Shown here in pieces: positions 34,736 to 42,448 of a stretch of 64,000 nt of DNA; position 1 is the first letter of the stretch, and every line of letters begins with the position of its first letter. Source of the DNA: a bacterium (GTDB taxonomy: Bacteria > CLD3 > SB21). The position numbers and the translations under genes are program-made. The notes under the pieces were generated by a model. The model was not told where the DNA came from. It saw nothing but the letters and a program-made list of their open reading frames with translations, and did not search any database. The stretch is taken from NCBI GenBank assembly GCA_013360215.1, contig JABWCP010000012.1, positions 1 to 64,000 on the forward strand, in the 5' to 3' direction.

Positions 34736-35482
34736 TTAACCGGCCTTTTTCTTTCGCAAACGTTCGATAGCCGCTTTCAACGATTCACGCAAACGCTCAA
34801 TCGCATCCGCCAAATCACCGATTTCATCGGTCGCTTCGACGCGCACGATGGATTCCAGATCGCCTTTACTGATCTGCTCGGCCGATTCCGTCAGATACAA
34901 TAGCTGTTTGGTAAGCGCGTTCGAAAGATACAACGCGACGATCATACCGAAAACCACGGCCAGAGCGAGTACGCCGCCCACTAAAAGCGCCGTAGCACGG
35001 ATCGTGTCATCAATAAATTTTCCGGACATTCCGACGTGTGCATTGCCCAACGTACCGGCGCCGATCGGTGTGGAAATTTCGTAGGTTTCTGTATTTTCGA
35101 CTTGTGTCAAGTCAATCTTATAATCACCGCCGCCGTCAATCACGGCCGCTTCTACCATCGTGCGTTGATTGTACGAACCGACTTTAAATTTCTGTGCAAC
35201 CACTTTATTTTCTTTGTCGGAAATATACACGTAAGATACGGCGGTAAAACCGGAAGCTATATCCACGAGATTCTGGATGTCCACTTCATCATCGCCGACC
35301 AGCGGACGTTCCACCTGTTTGGACAGTGTGGTCACGATCGCTTTGCCGCGCTCTGTCAGTTCGGACTGCAGTGAACCCGACACCAACTGTACCACAAGAA
35401 TGGTAATCGTGATACCGGCAATCAACGCACCGCTCACGATCACGAGCGGCACTTTCCATTTTAGGCTTAGTCCTTTGGCCAT
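34736..35482 (-). CDS. HAMP-domain membrane sensor lacking an output domain
   Basis: A 248-residue protein with two membrane helices (about 11-33 and 163-188) flanking a 125-residue extracytoplasmic sensory region. A HAMP domain follows (YLSNALTKQLLYLTESAEQISKGDLESIV... , about 186-240), and the protein ends at once in a basic Lys-rich helix (KAAIERLRKKKAG). There is no kinase, methyl-accepting or cyclase domain attached, so the signal must pass by protein contact, most likely to the roadblock/DUF4388 proteins encoded on either side. Eleven bases separate it from the DUF4388 gene. Confidence 0.8.
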   Translation of the reverse strand: MAKGLSLKWKVPLVIVSGALIAGITITILVVQLVSGSLQSELTERGKAIVTTLSKQVERPLVGDDEVDIQNLVDIASGFTAVSYVYISDKENKVVAQKFKVGSYNQRTMVEAAVIDGGGDYKIDLTQVENTETYEISTPIGAGTLGNAHVGMSGKFIDDTIRATALLVGGVLALAVVFGMIVALYLSNALTKQLLYLTESAEQISKGDLESIVRVEATDEIGDLADAIERLRESLKAAIERLRKKKAG

Positions 35483-35492
35483 AATCGTCCGA

Positions 35493-36296
35493 TCACAATG
35501 TACGGATTTGTTTGAGCATCAGTTGTTTAAAGGCCAATTGTTTGGCCGGATCGTAGATCTCATTGGCGATCGCCTCCACCAACGGCGGCACTTTGTCTTT
35601 GGGAAACGTTCTCTGATCTTCGCCAAACGTCTCAACCACGTCGTCGATAATGATCGAGGCCACCGGCCCGATCAATTGAATCAATTCATTTTCCAGGTTC
35701 TTGAAAAATGCAGAGGATACGTTTTGTTTATCGGCCGACGCTGTAGCGCCTGAAACTGCCGTGATCAACCCGGCTTCGGCCAGCATGTATACGATCCCCG
35801 CCACATCCATATCTTTCATACCAAGACGCGAGGATAACTCATCCACGGAATATTCGTCTTTTTCTAAGAGATGTAGCAATTCCCAGTCTTTAGCTTTAAG
35901 ACGAATGGTCGGCGAAGGTTCATTATCTGTTTTACGAAATTTGACGCGGAACGAAGGTATGTGGCGTGCAATTTTTTGCCAGGCTTCATACTCTAACGTC
36001 GCTTCCGTGATGAGCTTGCCTGTTTCCTTATCAATGCTTTTCTGAAGCGACGCCACATCCGGTTCAAATGAAAACTTACCGCTGGTCCAGAGTATCAACT
36101 CGTGGAAGGCGGGTTCGCCGAGATAGGTATCGCACACGGCATGGACGATACGCTTATTGGCCAGATAAATTTCCCCATTTTCGCGTTGATCGCCGCGCTC
36201 CAGCAAAATGCGTCCTGTACGGTCACCTGCGACCAATAACTTGACGATGCTCAGCACGTCAACGTGAGATAAATTTCCGGAGAGAACGGTTGCCAT
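35493..36296 (-). CDS. DUF4388 (PATAN-like) protein with C-terminal winged-helix-like region
   Basis: A 267-residue protein. Residues 1-100 are a DUF4388 domain (LSGNLSHVDVLSIVKLLVAGDRTGRILLERG, described by its start, with EIYLANKRIVHAV and FHELILWTSGKFSFEP). A helical middle (about 150-200: WELLHLLEKDEYSVDELSSRLGM) looks like a winged-helix or CxxC-less adaptor. The C-terminal 65 residues are helical (LAFKQLMLKQIRTL). DUF4388 proteins accompany response regulators and MglA-type GTPases, with roles only inferred. It lies between the HAMP and roadblock genes. Confidence 0.7.
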   Translation of the reverse strand: MATVLSGNLSHVDVLSIVKLLVAGDRTGRILLERGDQRENGEIYLANKRIVHAVCDTYLGEPAFHELILWTSGKFSFEPDVASLQKSIDKETGKLITEATLEYEAWQKIARHIPSFRVKFRKTDNEPSPTIRLKAKDWELLHLLEKDEYSVDELSSRLGMKDMDVAGIVYMLAEAGLITAVSGATASADKQNVSSAFFKNLENELIQLIGPVASIIIDDVVETFGEDQRTFPKDKVPPLVEAIANEIYDPAKQLAFKQLMLKQIRTL

Positions 36297-36318
36297 GGAT
36301 CAGGCCCGCACGTGTTGG

Positions 36319-36756
36319 TTAATTGACAACTTCGACCAGTGCCCAGCTTTCCGCATCCATATTGCTCCGCACCAGAAAACTGCGGCGGGACGCTTCAACT
36401 TTACTGAGTCTTTTTTGAAATTTTTTATCGGCTTCCAGATCCGCCAGCGCCACATTGACCGTGAGGCGCAGCATCGCCACGCTCACATTGGGCTGACACA
36501 GAATGATCAAGTTAAAATTACTCATCGGATAGGCGATGACGCGCCCATTATCGTATTTGAGATCGTATTCATGCAGCGGCGTGGAGAGGCGATCAAACAT
36601 GGCCGCCACCTGGATCACATCGCGCGCGATTTCCACATACGTCGCTTCGTCAAAACCTTGCGGCATATTGGCATACACCGTTTCGCCGTCATTAAAATAA
36701 ATAAATGAGGTTTTGACACCGTTGACGCTATTGATTTCTTCGAGTTTGTCTTTCAT
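36319..36756 (-). CDS. roadblock/LC7-like protein
   Basis: A 145-residue cytoplasmic protein with the alpha/beta arrangement of a roadblock domain: EEINSVNGVKTSFIYFNDGETVYANMP, then VEIARDVIQVAAMFDRL, then VIAYPMSNFNLIILCQPNVSVAMLRLTVNVAL. Hydrophobic strand-helix periodicity fits, but the sequence is divergent from MglB. It is one of three roadblock-like products in this cluster, so heteromeric assemblies are possible. AGGA precedes the ATG. Inference from fold pattern only. Confidence 0.6.
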   Translation of the reverse strand: MKDKLEEINSVNGVKTSFIYFNDGETVYANMPQGFDEATYVEIARDVIQVAAMFDRLSTPLHEYDLKYDNGRVIAYPMSNFNLIILCQPNVSVAMLRLTVNVALADLEADKKFQKRLSKVEASRRSFLVRSNMDAESWALVEVVN

Positions 36757-36777
36757 AATCCTGTCCGTGGAAAACGC

Positions 36778-37440
36778 TTATTCGGAAACTTTTTGAATAC
36801 CGGGCGCTTTTTCTATTGCCTGCTCGATCAGATCCGCTGCCGCTTTTTGTTCTACGGTCAGCGTGATAATATCGTCATGCCACTTGGAAATAATTTTTCG
36901 ATCATTTTTGCCCGTTACGATGCCAAACTTATACGTGCCTGATTTGGAAGCACGGCCTATCTTAGCCAGTTTGCGCATTATAAAACCCATACCGGCAGAG
37001 GTGCGTTTTCCGTTGGCAATGCCGTCTTCCATCAGAATCTCGCCCTGCGGTGACGATACCAGCACCGCGTTTACGCCGTTGATGGTTTTGATGTCACGGG
37101 TAAACTTGGCCATGGCTTCGCCTTTGGCTTCTAAGGCTTCATCAATCAGGCGAAGGCCTTCCATCATCAGATTGCCCCACGGTGCATTGATCGTACGCTT
37201 CGGTGAAGCAACACCGTTTTCGACTTTAAAAGGGCCTTCTTTGATAGCTAATATTTTATACACGGCATCTTCACCTTCTACAGCACCAAATGTCGCGTGT
37301 ACGATATTACCTTCCGCAAAATAAATACGTCCGACCGCATTGCGTAATTCGACCGTAAACATCGCTTCGTTCTTTTCCATACAGTTCAGTTGAACGATGT
37401 TGGTCAATTTGAGATCTCTTAGATTTCCTACAAGCGCCAC
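36778..37440 (-). CDS. DUF4388 plus roadblock-like two-domain protein
   Basis: A 220-residue protein. Residues 1-95 form a DUF4388 domain (LVGNLRDLKLTNIVQLNCMEKNEAMFTVE..., with VGRIYFAEGNIVHATFG and EDAVYKILAIKEGPFKVENG). Residues 105-215 resemble a roadblock domain (IKTINGVNAVLVSSPQGEILMEDGI, MGFIMRKLAKIG). The start is GTG at 37440 with AAGGG about eight bases upstream. It follows the response regulator gene by 17 bases and may link its phosphorylation to the downstream roadblock and GTPase proteins. Confidence 0.72.
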   Translation of the reverse strand: MALVGNLRDLKLTNIVQLNCMEKNEAMFTVELRNAVGRIYFAEGNIVHATFGAVEGEDAVYKILAIKEGPFKVENGVASPKRTINAPWGNLMMEGLRLIDEALEAKGEAMAKFTRDIKTINGVNAVLVSSPQGEILMEDGIANGKRTSAGMGFIMRKLAKIGRASKSGTYKFGIVTGKNDRKIISKWHDDIITLTVEQKAAADLIEQAIEKAPGIQKVSE

Positions 37441-37457
37441 GTCAATACCCTTTATTC

Positions 37458-37832
37458 TTATTTCAACGCTTCGGCAATTACGCTTTTCATCATCTTGATT
37501 TCAAACGGTTTTTCGATATAGCGGTATGCGCCAAAACTCAGCGCTTCCTCTTTTTTTTCATCCGAACCGTATGCCGTCATGATAATCACATGCGTCTGCG
37601 GGCGTTCTTTTTTTACGCGTTTGAGCAATTCGATCCCGCTGATGCCGGGCATGGTAATATCCGTCAATATCAGATCAAACGGATGTTCGGCAAATTTTTC
37701 CCACGCTTCGGTACCGGAGGAAGCTGTCACGACTTCGTAATTTTCTTTAGATATGATAAAACTCTGGTAGAGACTAAACGTAAGCGTCTCTTCGTCATCT
37801 ACAATCAAAATTCGCTTTAAAGTACCCGACAT
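37458..37832 (-). CDS. stand-alone response regulator (CheY-like)
   Basis: A 124-residue receiver domain with no output domain. The acidic pocket is Asp12/Asp13 (VDDEE), the phosphoacceptor Asp58 (LILTDITMPG), with Thr86 (MTAYGS) and Lys108 (IEKPFE). It is the first gene of the leftward cluster; GAGG precedes the ATG. The cognate histidine kinase is not adjacent. As a single-domain regulator it probably acts by binding a partner, plausibly the DUF4388 proteins next in the operon. Confidence 0.92.
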   Translation of the reverse strand: MSGTLKRILIVDDEETLTFSLYQSFIISKENYEVVTASSGTEAWEKFAEHPFDLILTDITMPGISGIELLKRVKKERPQTHVIIMTAYGSDEKKEEALSFGAYRYIEKPFEIKMMKSVIAEALK

Positions 37833-38248
37833 AAGGCCTCAGATTGCCATTGAAAAAAACATTTGTTTTAATAATTACAAAACCGAACTGCATCGGTTTA
37901 ACAGACACCATACGCTTAATAATTTGAAATTTTATGTTTGTGACCGATGATTGGAATCTTTACTGCAATGAATTGCGTAATGATTATTCGGGTATTCTTT
38001 CAGACTTTCAAATTACAAGATAAATTAAATAGCGGGGAAATATATGAAAAGCGAATGGAGATTGTCAATTGAAAAGATATGCTTCGTGAAGAATTTTCAA
38101 GACTTTAGCATCGTTTTAAGACAAAGAAACTCCTTTACTTTTTATTTTTAGCTGTGTATTTTCCCAAAATTTTGATATACCTGACTTATATTGGTTGTAT
38201 ATAGTTTCGGGTATCGTTGAGGGTGTCATCCAATAACCGGAGCAGGGC
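37833..38248. other. divergent intergenic region, 416 bp
   Basis: AT-rich region between the leftward response-regulator cluster and the rightward synthase gene; both promoters should lie here. Seen: a hairpin AACCGA-ACTGCA-TCGGTT at about 37881-37898, and TTGATA (38172-38177) with a TGTATA 18 bases later as a weak promoter for the synthase. A 35-codon frame (38044-38151) with GGGGA before its ATG is the only small open frame with a ribosome-binding-like site; its product is not convincing. Confidence 0.4.
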
Positions 38249-39502
38249 ATGAGTACGTGGTTAGTCGAAAAATGTAAACCGTTTTCTAACTTTGTCGAAG
38301 ATATTAAGGCCAAAGGCTTATACAGTTACTTTACGGAACTGGAACGCACCGGCACATATATCACCGTCAAAGGTCAAAATCTCGTCAATTTTTCATCCAA
38401 CGATTATTTGGGTCTTACGCATGATCCGCGTGTGATCGAAGAGGCACGCAAAGCGCTGGATATTTACGGGTCGGGACTCTGCGGATCCCGCTATGTCGTC
38501 GGCACGACCATCGAACATACGCGCTTGGAAGAAAAAATTGCCGACTGGAAGCAAAAAGAAAATTGCATTGTATTTAGTACCGGTTATCAGACTTTGCTTG
38601 GCACCGTATCGGCCATGCTGGTCAAAGCCGATGATTCGATCGAAGATAATATTGTGCTGGCCATTGACAAACTGAGCCACGCCTGTATCCTTGACGGATG
38701 CGCGCTGGCCGTAGGAACCCACATGACGCGCGGCGGAAGTACCAAAAATCTGGACGGACAGATACGGTATTTTCGACACAATGATCCGGGAAGCCTAGAG
38801 TCCATCGTTGAGTCCAGTGTCAAACGCGGTAAAAATGTGATGATCATTGTAGAAGGTGTTTACAGTATGGACGGCGACATTTGTCGTCTTCCGGATTTTG
38901 TCAATATTGCCAACAAATACGATGCGTGTATCGCCGTAGATGACGCCCATGGCACCGGTGTTTTGGGTAAAACCGGACGCGGCACGGGTGAACACTTCGG
39001 CATGGACAAAGATATTGATCTGCTGATGGGCACCTTCAGCAAAGCCCTAGGCGGCGTCGGAGGCTTTGTGTGTGGCCAGCGCGATGTGATTTCCCACATC
39101 AAACATAAAGCCCGCAGCCTCATCTTCTCCGCCGCATCCCCCGTCTCCAATATCGTTTCCGTATCCAAAATCATAGACATCATTCGTTCTGAACCCGAGC
39201 ATCTTCAAAATCTGCGCGTCAACGAGTCGTACTTCAAATCCAAACTCAAAGAATTCGGATTTAACTACGGCGACAGTGAAACACCGATCGTACCGATCAT
39301 CATCGGTGACTCGGAAAAAACGATGTACATTTCCAAAAAATTGTACGAGAACAATATTCTCATGCTGCCGATGATTTTCCCTGCCGTTGCGCGCGGCCAG
39401 GAACGTCTTCGCTGTACGATCAGCGCCAAACATACGCGCCAGGATTTAGATCACGCCTTGGACGTGCTCTACACGGAAGGTAAAAAAATCGGCGTTATCT
39501 GA
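38249..39502 (+). CDS. alpha-oxoamine synthase (serine palmitoyltransferase/BioF/KBL family)
   Basis: A 417-residue PLP enzyme that condenses an amino acid with an acyl-CoA or acyl-ACP. The PLP lysine is Lys265 in GTFSKALGG; VDDAHGTGVLG supplies the cofactor aspartate and NFSSNDYLGLT and YGSGLCGSRYVVGT are the substrate-binding signatures. The N-terminus (KAKGLYSYFTELE...GTYITVKGQNLVNF) resembles the serine palmitoyltransferase/CqsA branch more than BioF, which would suggest a sphingoid or autoinducer-like product. No bio or other lipid genes are adjacent, so the substrate is open. GGAG precedes the ATG. Terminator at 39526. Confidence 0.82.
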   Translation: MSTWLVEKCKPFSNFVEDIKAKGLYSYFTELERTGTYITVKGQNLVNFSSNDYLGLTHDPRVIEEARKALDIYGSGLCGSRYVVGTTIEHTRLEEKIADWKQKENCIVFSTGYQTLLGTVSAMLVKADDSIEDNIVLAIDKLSHACILDGCALAVGTHMTRGGSTKNLDGQIRYFRHNDPGSLESIVESSVKRGKNVMIIVEGVYSMDGDICRLPDFVNIANKYDACIAVDDAHGTGVLGKTGRGTGEHFGMDKDIDLLMGTFSKALGGVGGFVCGQRDVISHIKHKARSLIFSAASPVSNIVSVSKIIDIIRSEPEHLQNLRVNESYFKSKLKEFGFNYGDSETPIVPIIIGDSEKTMYISKKLYENNILMLPMIFPAVARGQERLRCTISAKHTRQDLDHALDVLYTEGKKIGVI

Positions 39503-39525
39503 TATAAAGCAACCTCCATTTTTTA

Positions 39526-39559
39526 AAACCCTGCAAGCTTTGGCATGCAGGGTTTTTTT
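39526..39559 (+). terminator. intrinsic terminator after the synthase
   Basis: A 10-bp stem AAACCCTGCA (39526-39535) / TGCAGGGTTT (39546-39555) followed by a T run. Fits the end of the 38249-39502 gene. Confidence 0.92.
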
Positions 39560-39653
39560 GTGTTCGGCCATTTTCATACGCCAATTCCCTTGATTCCCCC
39601 TATTTGCTTCTCTATATTCAAAACAATCGTTTTTTACGGCGGTACGCGGCACC

Positions 39654-41396
39654 ATGACAAAAAAATCGGTCGGTAATTTTATCCTCGTCCTGCATACGCA
39701 TCTACCCTATGTGCTGCATCATGGTCAATGGCCGCATGGCATGGAGTGGCTTTATGAAGCCGCGTCCGAAACTTATATTCCGCTGCTCAATGCCCTGAAT
39801 GCATTGCAAAACGAAGGCCGCCGGCCGCGCCTTACCATCAGCATGACTCCGGTCATTACCGAACAACTTGCGAGCGAAGCGTTTAAAAAAGAATTTGTCG
39901 CTTTTTTGTACGATGAGATTGAACGCGCCCGCACGGATATGGTGTCTTTTGAAAAAAGTCCGACGGAGAAAAAGTTAGTTTCGCTGGCGGAATATTGGTT
40001 GGATTTTTATCAAAATACGCTCAAAGATTTTACACTCACATACCGCCATGATTTAATCGGCGCGTTTCGCACCTTACAGGATCAAGGCGTACTTGATATC
40101 ATCACCTGCGGTGCTACCCACGGATATTTTCCTCTCCTCGGTACCGATGCCAATATCCACGCGCAAATCCGAATGGCCGTCGTGACACATGAAAAATATT
40201 TTGGTCGTAAACCGCGCGGAATATGGCTTCCGGAATGCGCCTATCGCCCCCGGTATGTATGGACACCGCCCGTGGCTTCGGCGCTTGGCTCCGAGCCGCG
40301 TCTTCGTAAAGGTATCGAGGAAATACTGGACGCTAACGGTTTGGAATATTTTATCGTTGATTCCTCGCTCGTCGAGCCGGGTCGGGCCGTACCGATGTAC
40401 ATGGGACGGTTTGAAAATCTACGCAAACTGATGATGCGTTTGGCCAGTGAAAATCGCCCGATACCTAAAGCGGATTTTCTGCAATCGGTATATGATGTCT
40501 ATAAAACCAAATCATCGTACGACGCACCCGGTAATCCCGTTTCCATTTTTGCAAGGGATATGGAAACATCCATGCAGGTTTGGTCCAGTGAACAAGGTTA
40601 TCCCGGCGGCGAATGGTATTTGGATTTCCATAAAAAGCACGAGCAAAGCGGACACCGCTACTGGCGCGTCACCAGTCTTGAGGCCGATCTCGGTCTAAAA
40701 GCACCATACGAGCCTCAAAAAATCCAATCGGCCATCGCCGATGATGCACAGCATTTTGTGCAAGCCGTGCGTCAGGCACTCACTCGATTTAAAACAAAAC
40801 ACGGATACGAAGGCACGCTTACCGCTCCTTTCGATTCCGAGCTTTTCGGGCATTGGTGGTTTGAAGGTCCCGGTTTTCTCAAAACCATCTTCGAACTGAT
40901 GGATGACGATCCCGCAATCCAAACTATGCATTGCGCCGAATCGTTGGATCAGAATCCGCCTGAAAAAATCATCGCTATTCCGGAAGGCAGTTGGGGTGCG
41001 GGCGGCAACCACTATGTGTGGTTTAATCATGAGGTGGATTGGATGTGGCCTTTTATCTACAATGACGAAGCGGCTATGCGCGATCATGTGCAGCGATGGA
41101 ACAATAATACCGATCCCGAATGGACCGCGATCATCAAACAAATGGTGCGCGAACTTTTTCTTCTCGAATCTTCCGATTGGCCTTTTTTGATCAGCACGCA
41201 GTCGGCGATAGATTATGCGACCGAGCGCTTTATGGAACATCATACTGCTTTTGAAAAATTAGCACGTCTGTCCGAATATCATTGTAACGGTTCTGCATTG
41301 CATCCGGACGACCGCGCCTGGTTACGCGAAATCACATCGCAAGATCACATTTTTGATGATGCGCTGATTGATCCGAATTGGTTTTTGAACGATTGA
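39654..41396 (+). CDS. GH57 family 1,4-alpha-glucan branching-type enzyme (DUF1957)
   Basis: A 580-residue glycoside hydrolase family 57 protein with the DUF1957 C-terminal region, the arrangement of GH57 branching enzymes that form alpha-1,6 branches in glycogen. The (beta/alpha)7 barrel begins LVLHTHLPYVL with catalytic-site histidines. The predicted nucleophile is Glu194 (GIWLPECAY) and the acid/base is Asp394 (APFDSELFGHWWFEGP). Cytoplasmic, no signal peptide. It is transcribed on its own from a short intergenic region after a terminator. No other glycogen genes flank it, but a subtilase with a glycogen-binding-like domain lies 7.4 kb downstream. Confidence 0.85.
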   Translation: MTKKSVGNFILVLHTHLPYVLHHGQWPHGMEWLYEAASETYIPLLNALNALQNEGRRPRLTISMTPVITEQLASEAFKKEFVAFLYDEIERARTDMVSFEKSPTEKKLVSLAEYWLDFYQNTLKDFTLTYRHDLIGAFRTLQDQGVLDIITCGATHGYFPLLGTDANIHAQIRMAVVTHEKYFGRKPRGIWLPECAYRPRYVWTPPVASALGSEPRLRKGIEEILDANGLEYFIVDSSLVEPGRAVPMYMGRFENLRKLMMRLASENRPIPKADFLQSVYDVYKTKSSYDAPGNPVSIFARDMETSMQVWSSEQGYPGGEWYLDFHKKHEQSGHRYWRVTSLEADLGLKAPYEPQKIQSAIADDAQHFVQAVRQALTRFKTKHGYEGTLTAPFDSELFGHWWFEGPGFLKTIFELMDDDPAIQTMHCAESLDQNPPEKIIAIPEGSWGAGGNHYVWFNHEVDWMWPFIYNDEAAMRDHVQRWNNNTDPEWTAIIKQMVRELFLLESSDWPFLISTQSAIDYATERFMEHHTAFEKLARLSEYHCNGSALHPDDRAWLREITSQDHIFDDALIDPNWFLND

Positions 41397-41440
41397 CTTT
41401 TTCCGCTTATTTTTCCTACTCAACAAACACCGGAGGTGTT

Positions 41441-41854
41441 ATGAAAAATTCCCGGATTTTAGTTTTATTTTGTTTGCCGCTCATGACCACGGCCATCCAT
41501 GCACAATCGGACCCTTTCACAGGTTCCTACACCGGCAAAGGATTTCGCCCCGGCGAAAAATATACGGAAAAACCAAGTTATGTGATCGATGTGACGATCG
41601 AAAAAACCGGCGATTATTATATGGTACGTTGGTTTGAAAACGGTAATCTCTCGTATTACGGGCTCGGCATTCACATTGATAATGTTCTTTCTGTCAGTTA
41701 TGTATCCGTGGATAAATCCATTTACGGAACGGTATCGTATAAAGATTTTAAAAAAGATAAAGGTTATCTCGTCGGCGCATGGTGTATCGCGCCCATGGAT
41801 CCCGACGCCGTCGGTAACGGAAAAAACGGAATGGAAGTCCTCTGGCCCAAATAA
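41441..41854 (+). CDS. small secreted protein, unknown function
   Basis: A 137-residue product with a signal peptide ending HAQ. The start is placed at 41441, where GGAGG lies four bases upstream; the open frame extends to 41378 inside the previous gene. The mature part starts FTGSYTGKGFRPGEKYT and is strand-rich, with YYGLGIHIDNVLSVSYV near the middle, like the beta-barrel-like proteins with 'GVGIxxGNVLAVxY' repeats. It is the first of two tandem small secreted genes. No function is assigned. Confidence 0.65.
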   Translation: MKNSRILVLFCLPLMTTAIHAQSDPFTGSYTGKGFRPGEKYTEKPSYVIDVTIEKTGDYYMVRWFENGNLSYYGLGIHIDNVLSVSYVSVDKSIYGTVSYKDFKKDKGYLVGAWCIAPMDPDAVGNGKNGMEVLWPK

Positions 41855-41958
41855 AGTCCTCGTGAATGGCTTGAAATTCAGATTTTTTGAGTTTATCTTG
41901 CCGCGTTCGGATAAAACACACGGAATATAAATCGTCCCATAAATTAAAGGAGTTTTTT

Positions 41959-42420
41959 ATGAAAAAATGGATGATGATTGCAGCACTGATCACTGCATTT
42001 ACATTTTCTCAAAATGCCAACGCTCAATTACCTGTTAAAATGGGACCGCGCGCAGGCGTCAATATCGGTGACGGCGGCGATTATTTTGTCGGCGGACATA
42101 TCGAAGTCAGTTTGCCGGTATTACCTTTGACCTTCGTTCCGAATGCCGAATACGTCTTCGTAGATAACGCGACAAACATCCATACCGGTGCGGATGTACA
42201 ATATACATTCATCGGTGTCGGCGTGGCAAAACTGGTTGCAGGCGGCGGGTATACTTTTCAATACGCCAAACCTAAAGGTGTTGATGCCAGCACCAACAGT
42301 GGATTTAACTTGCAATTCGGCGCAAAGGCCAGCCTAGGTGTGAGTGCGTTTGGATTGATTCGCACAACAAATATTGACGGTAGTTGGGTGAAGTCCATGG
42401 TTCTTGGCGTGACGTTTTAA
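41959..42420 (+). CDS. small outer-membrane beta-barrel-like protein
   Basis: A 153-residue protein starting at 41959 (AAAGGAG six bases before), with signal peptide MKKWMMIAALITAFTFSQNANA. The mature sequence shows alternating polar/hydrophobic strands (GPRAGVNIGDGGDYFVGGHIEVSL..., LTFVPNAEYVFVD, VGVAKLVAGGGYTFQYA, GFNLQFGAKASLGVSAFG) and ends with a phenylalanine (GVTF), typical of small outer-membrane barrels. Unknown function. It follows the previous secreted protein by about 100 bases. Confidence 0.72.
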   Translation: MKKWMMIAALITAFTFSQNANAQLPVKMGPRAGVNIGDGGDYFVGGHIEVSLPVLPLTFVPNAEYVFVDNATNIHTGADVQYTFIGVGVAKLVAGGGYTFQYAKPKGVDASTNSGFNLQFGAKASLGVSAFGLIRTTNIDGSWVKSMVLGVTF

Positions 42421-42448
42421 TTTTAAGTGAATGCATACAAGGAGTTTT

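Noticed and set aside
38116-38313. 65-residue minus-strand frame across the synthase start
   Set aside because: It overlaps the ribosome-binding site and start of the synthase gene and has no coding features.
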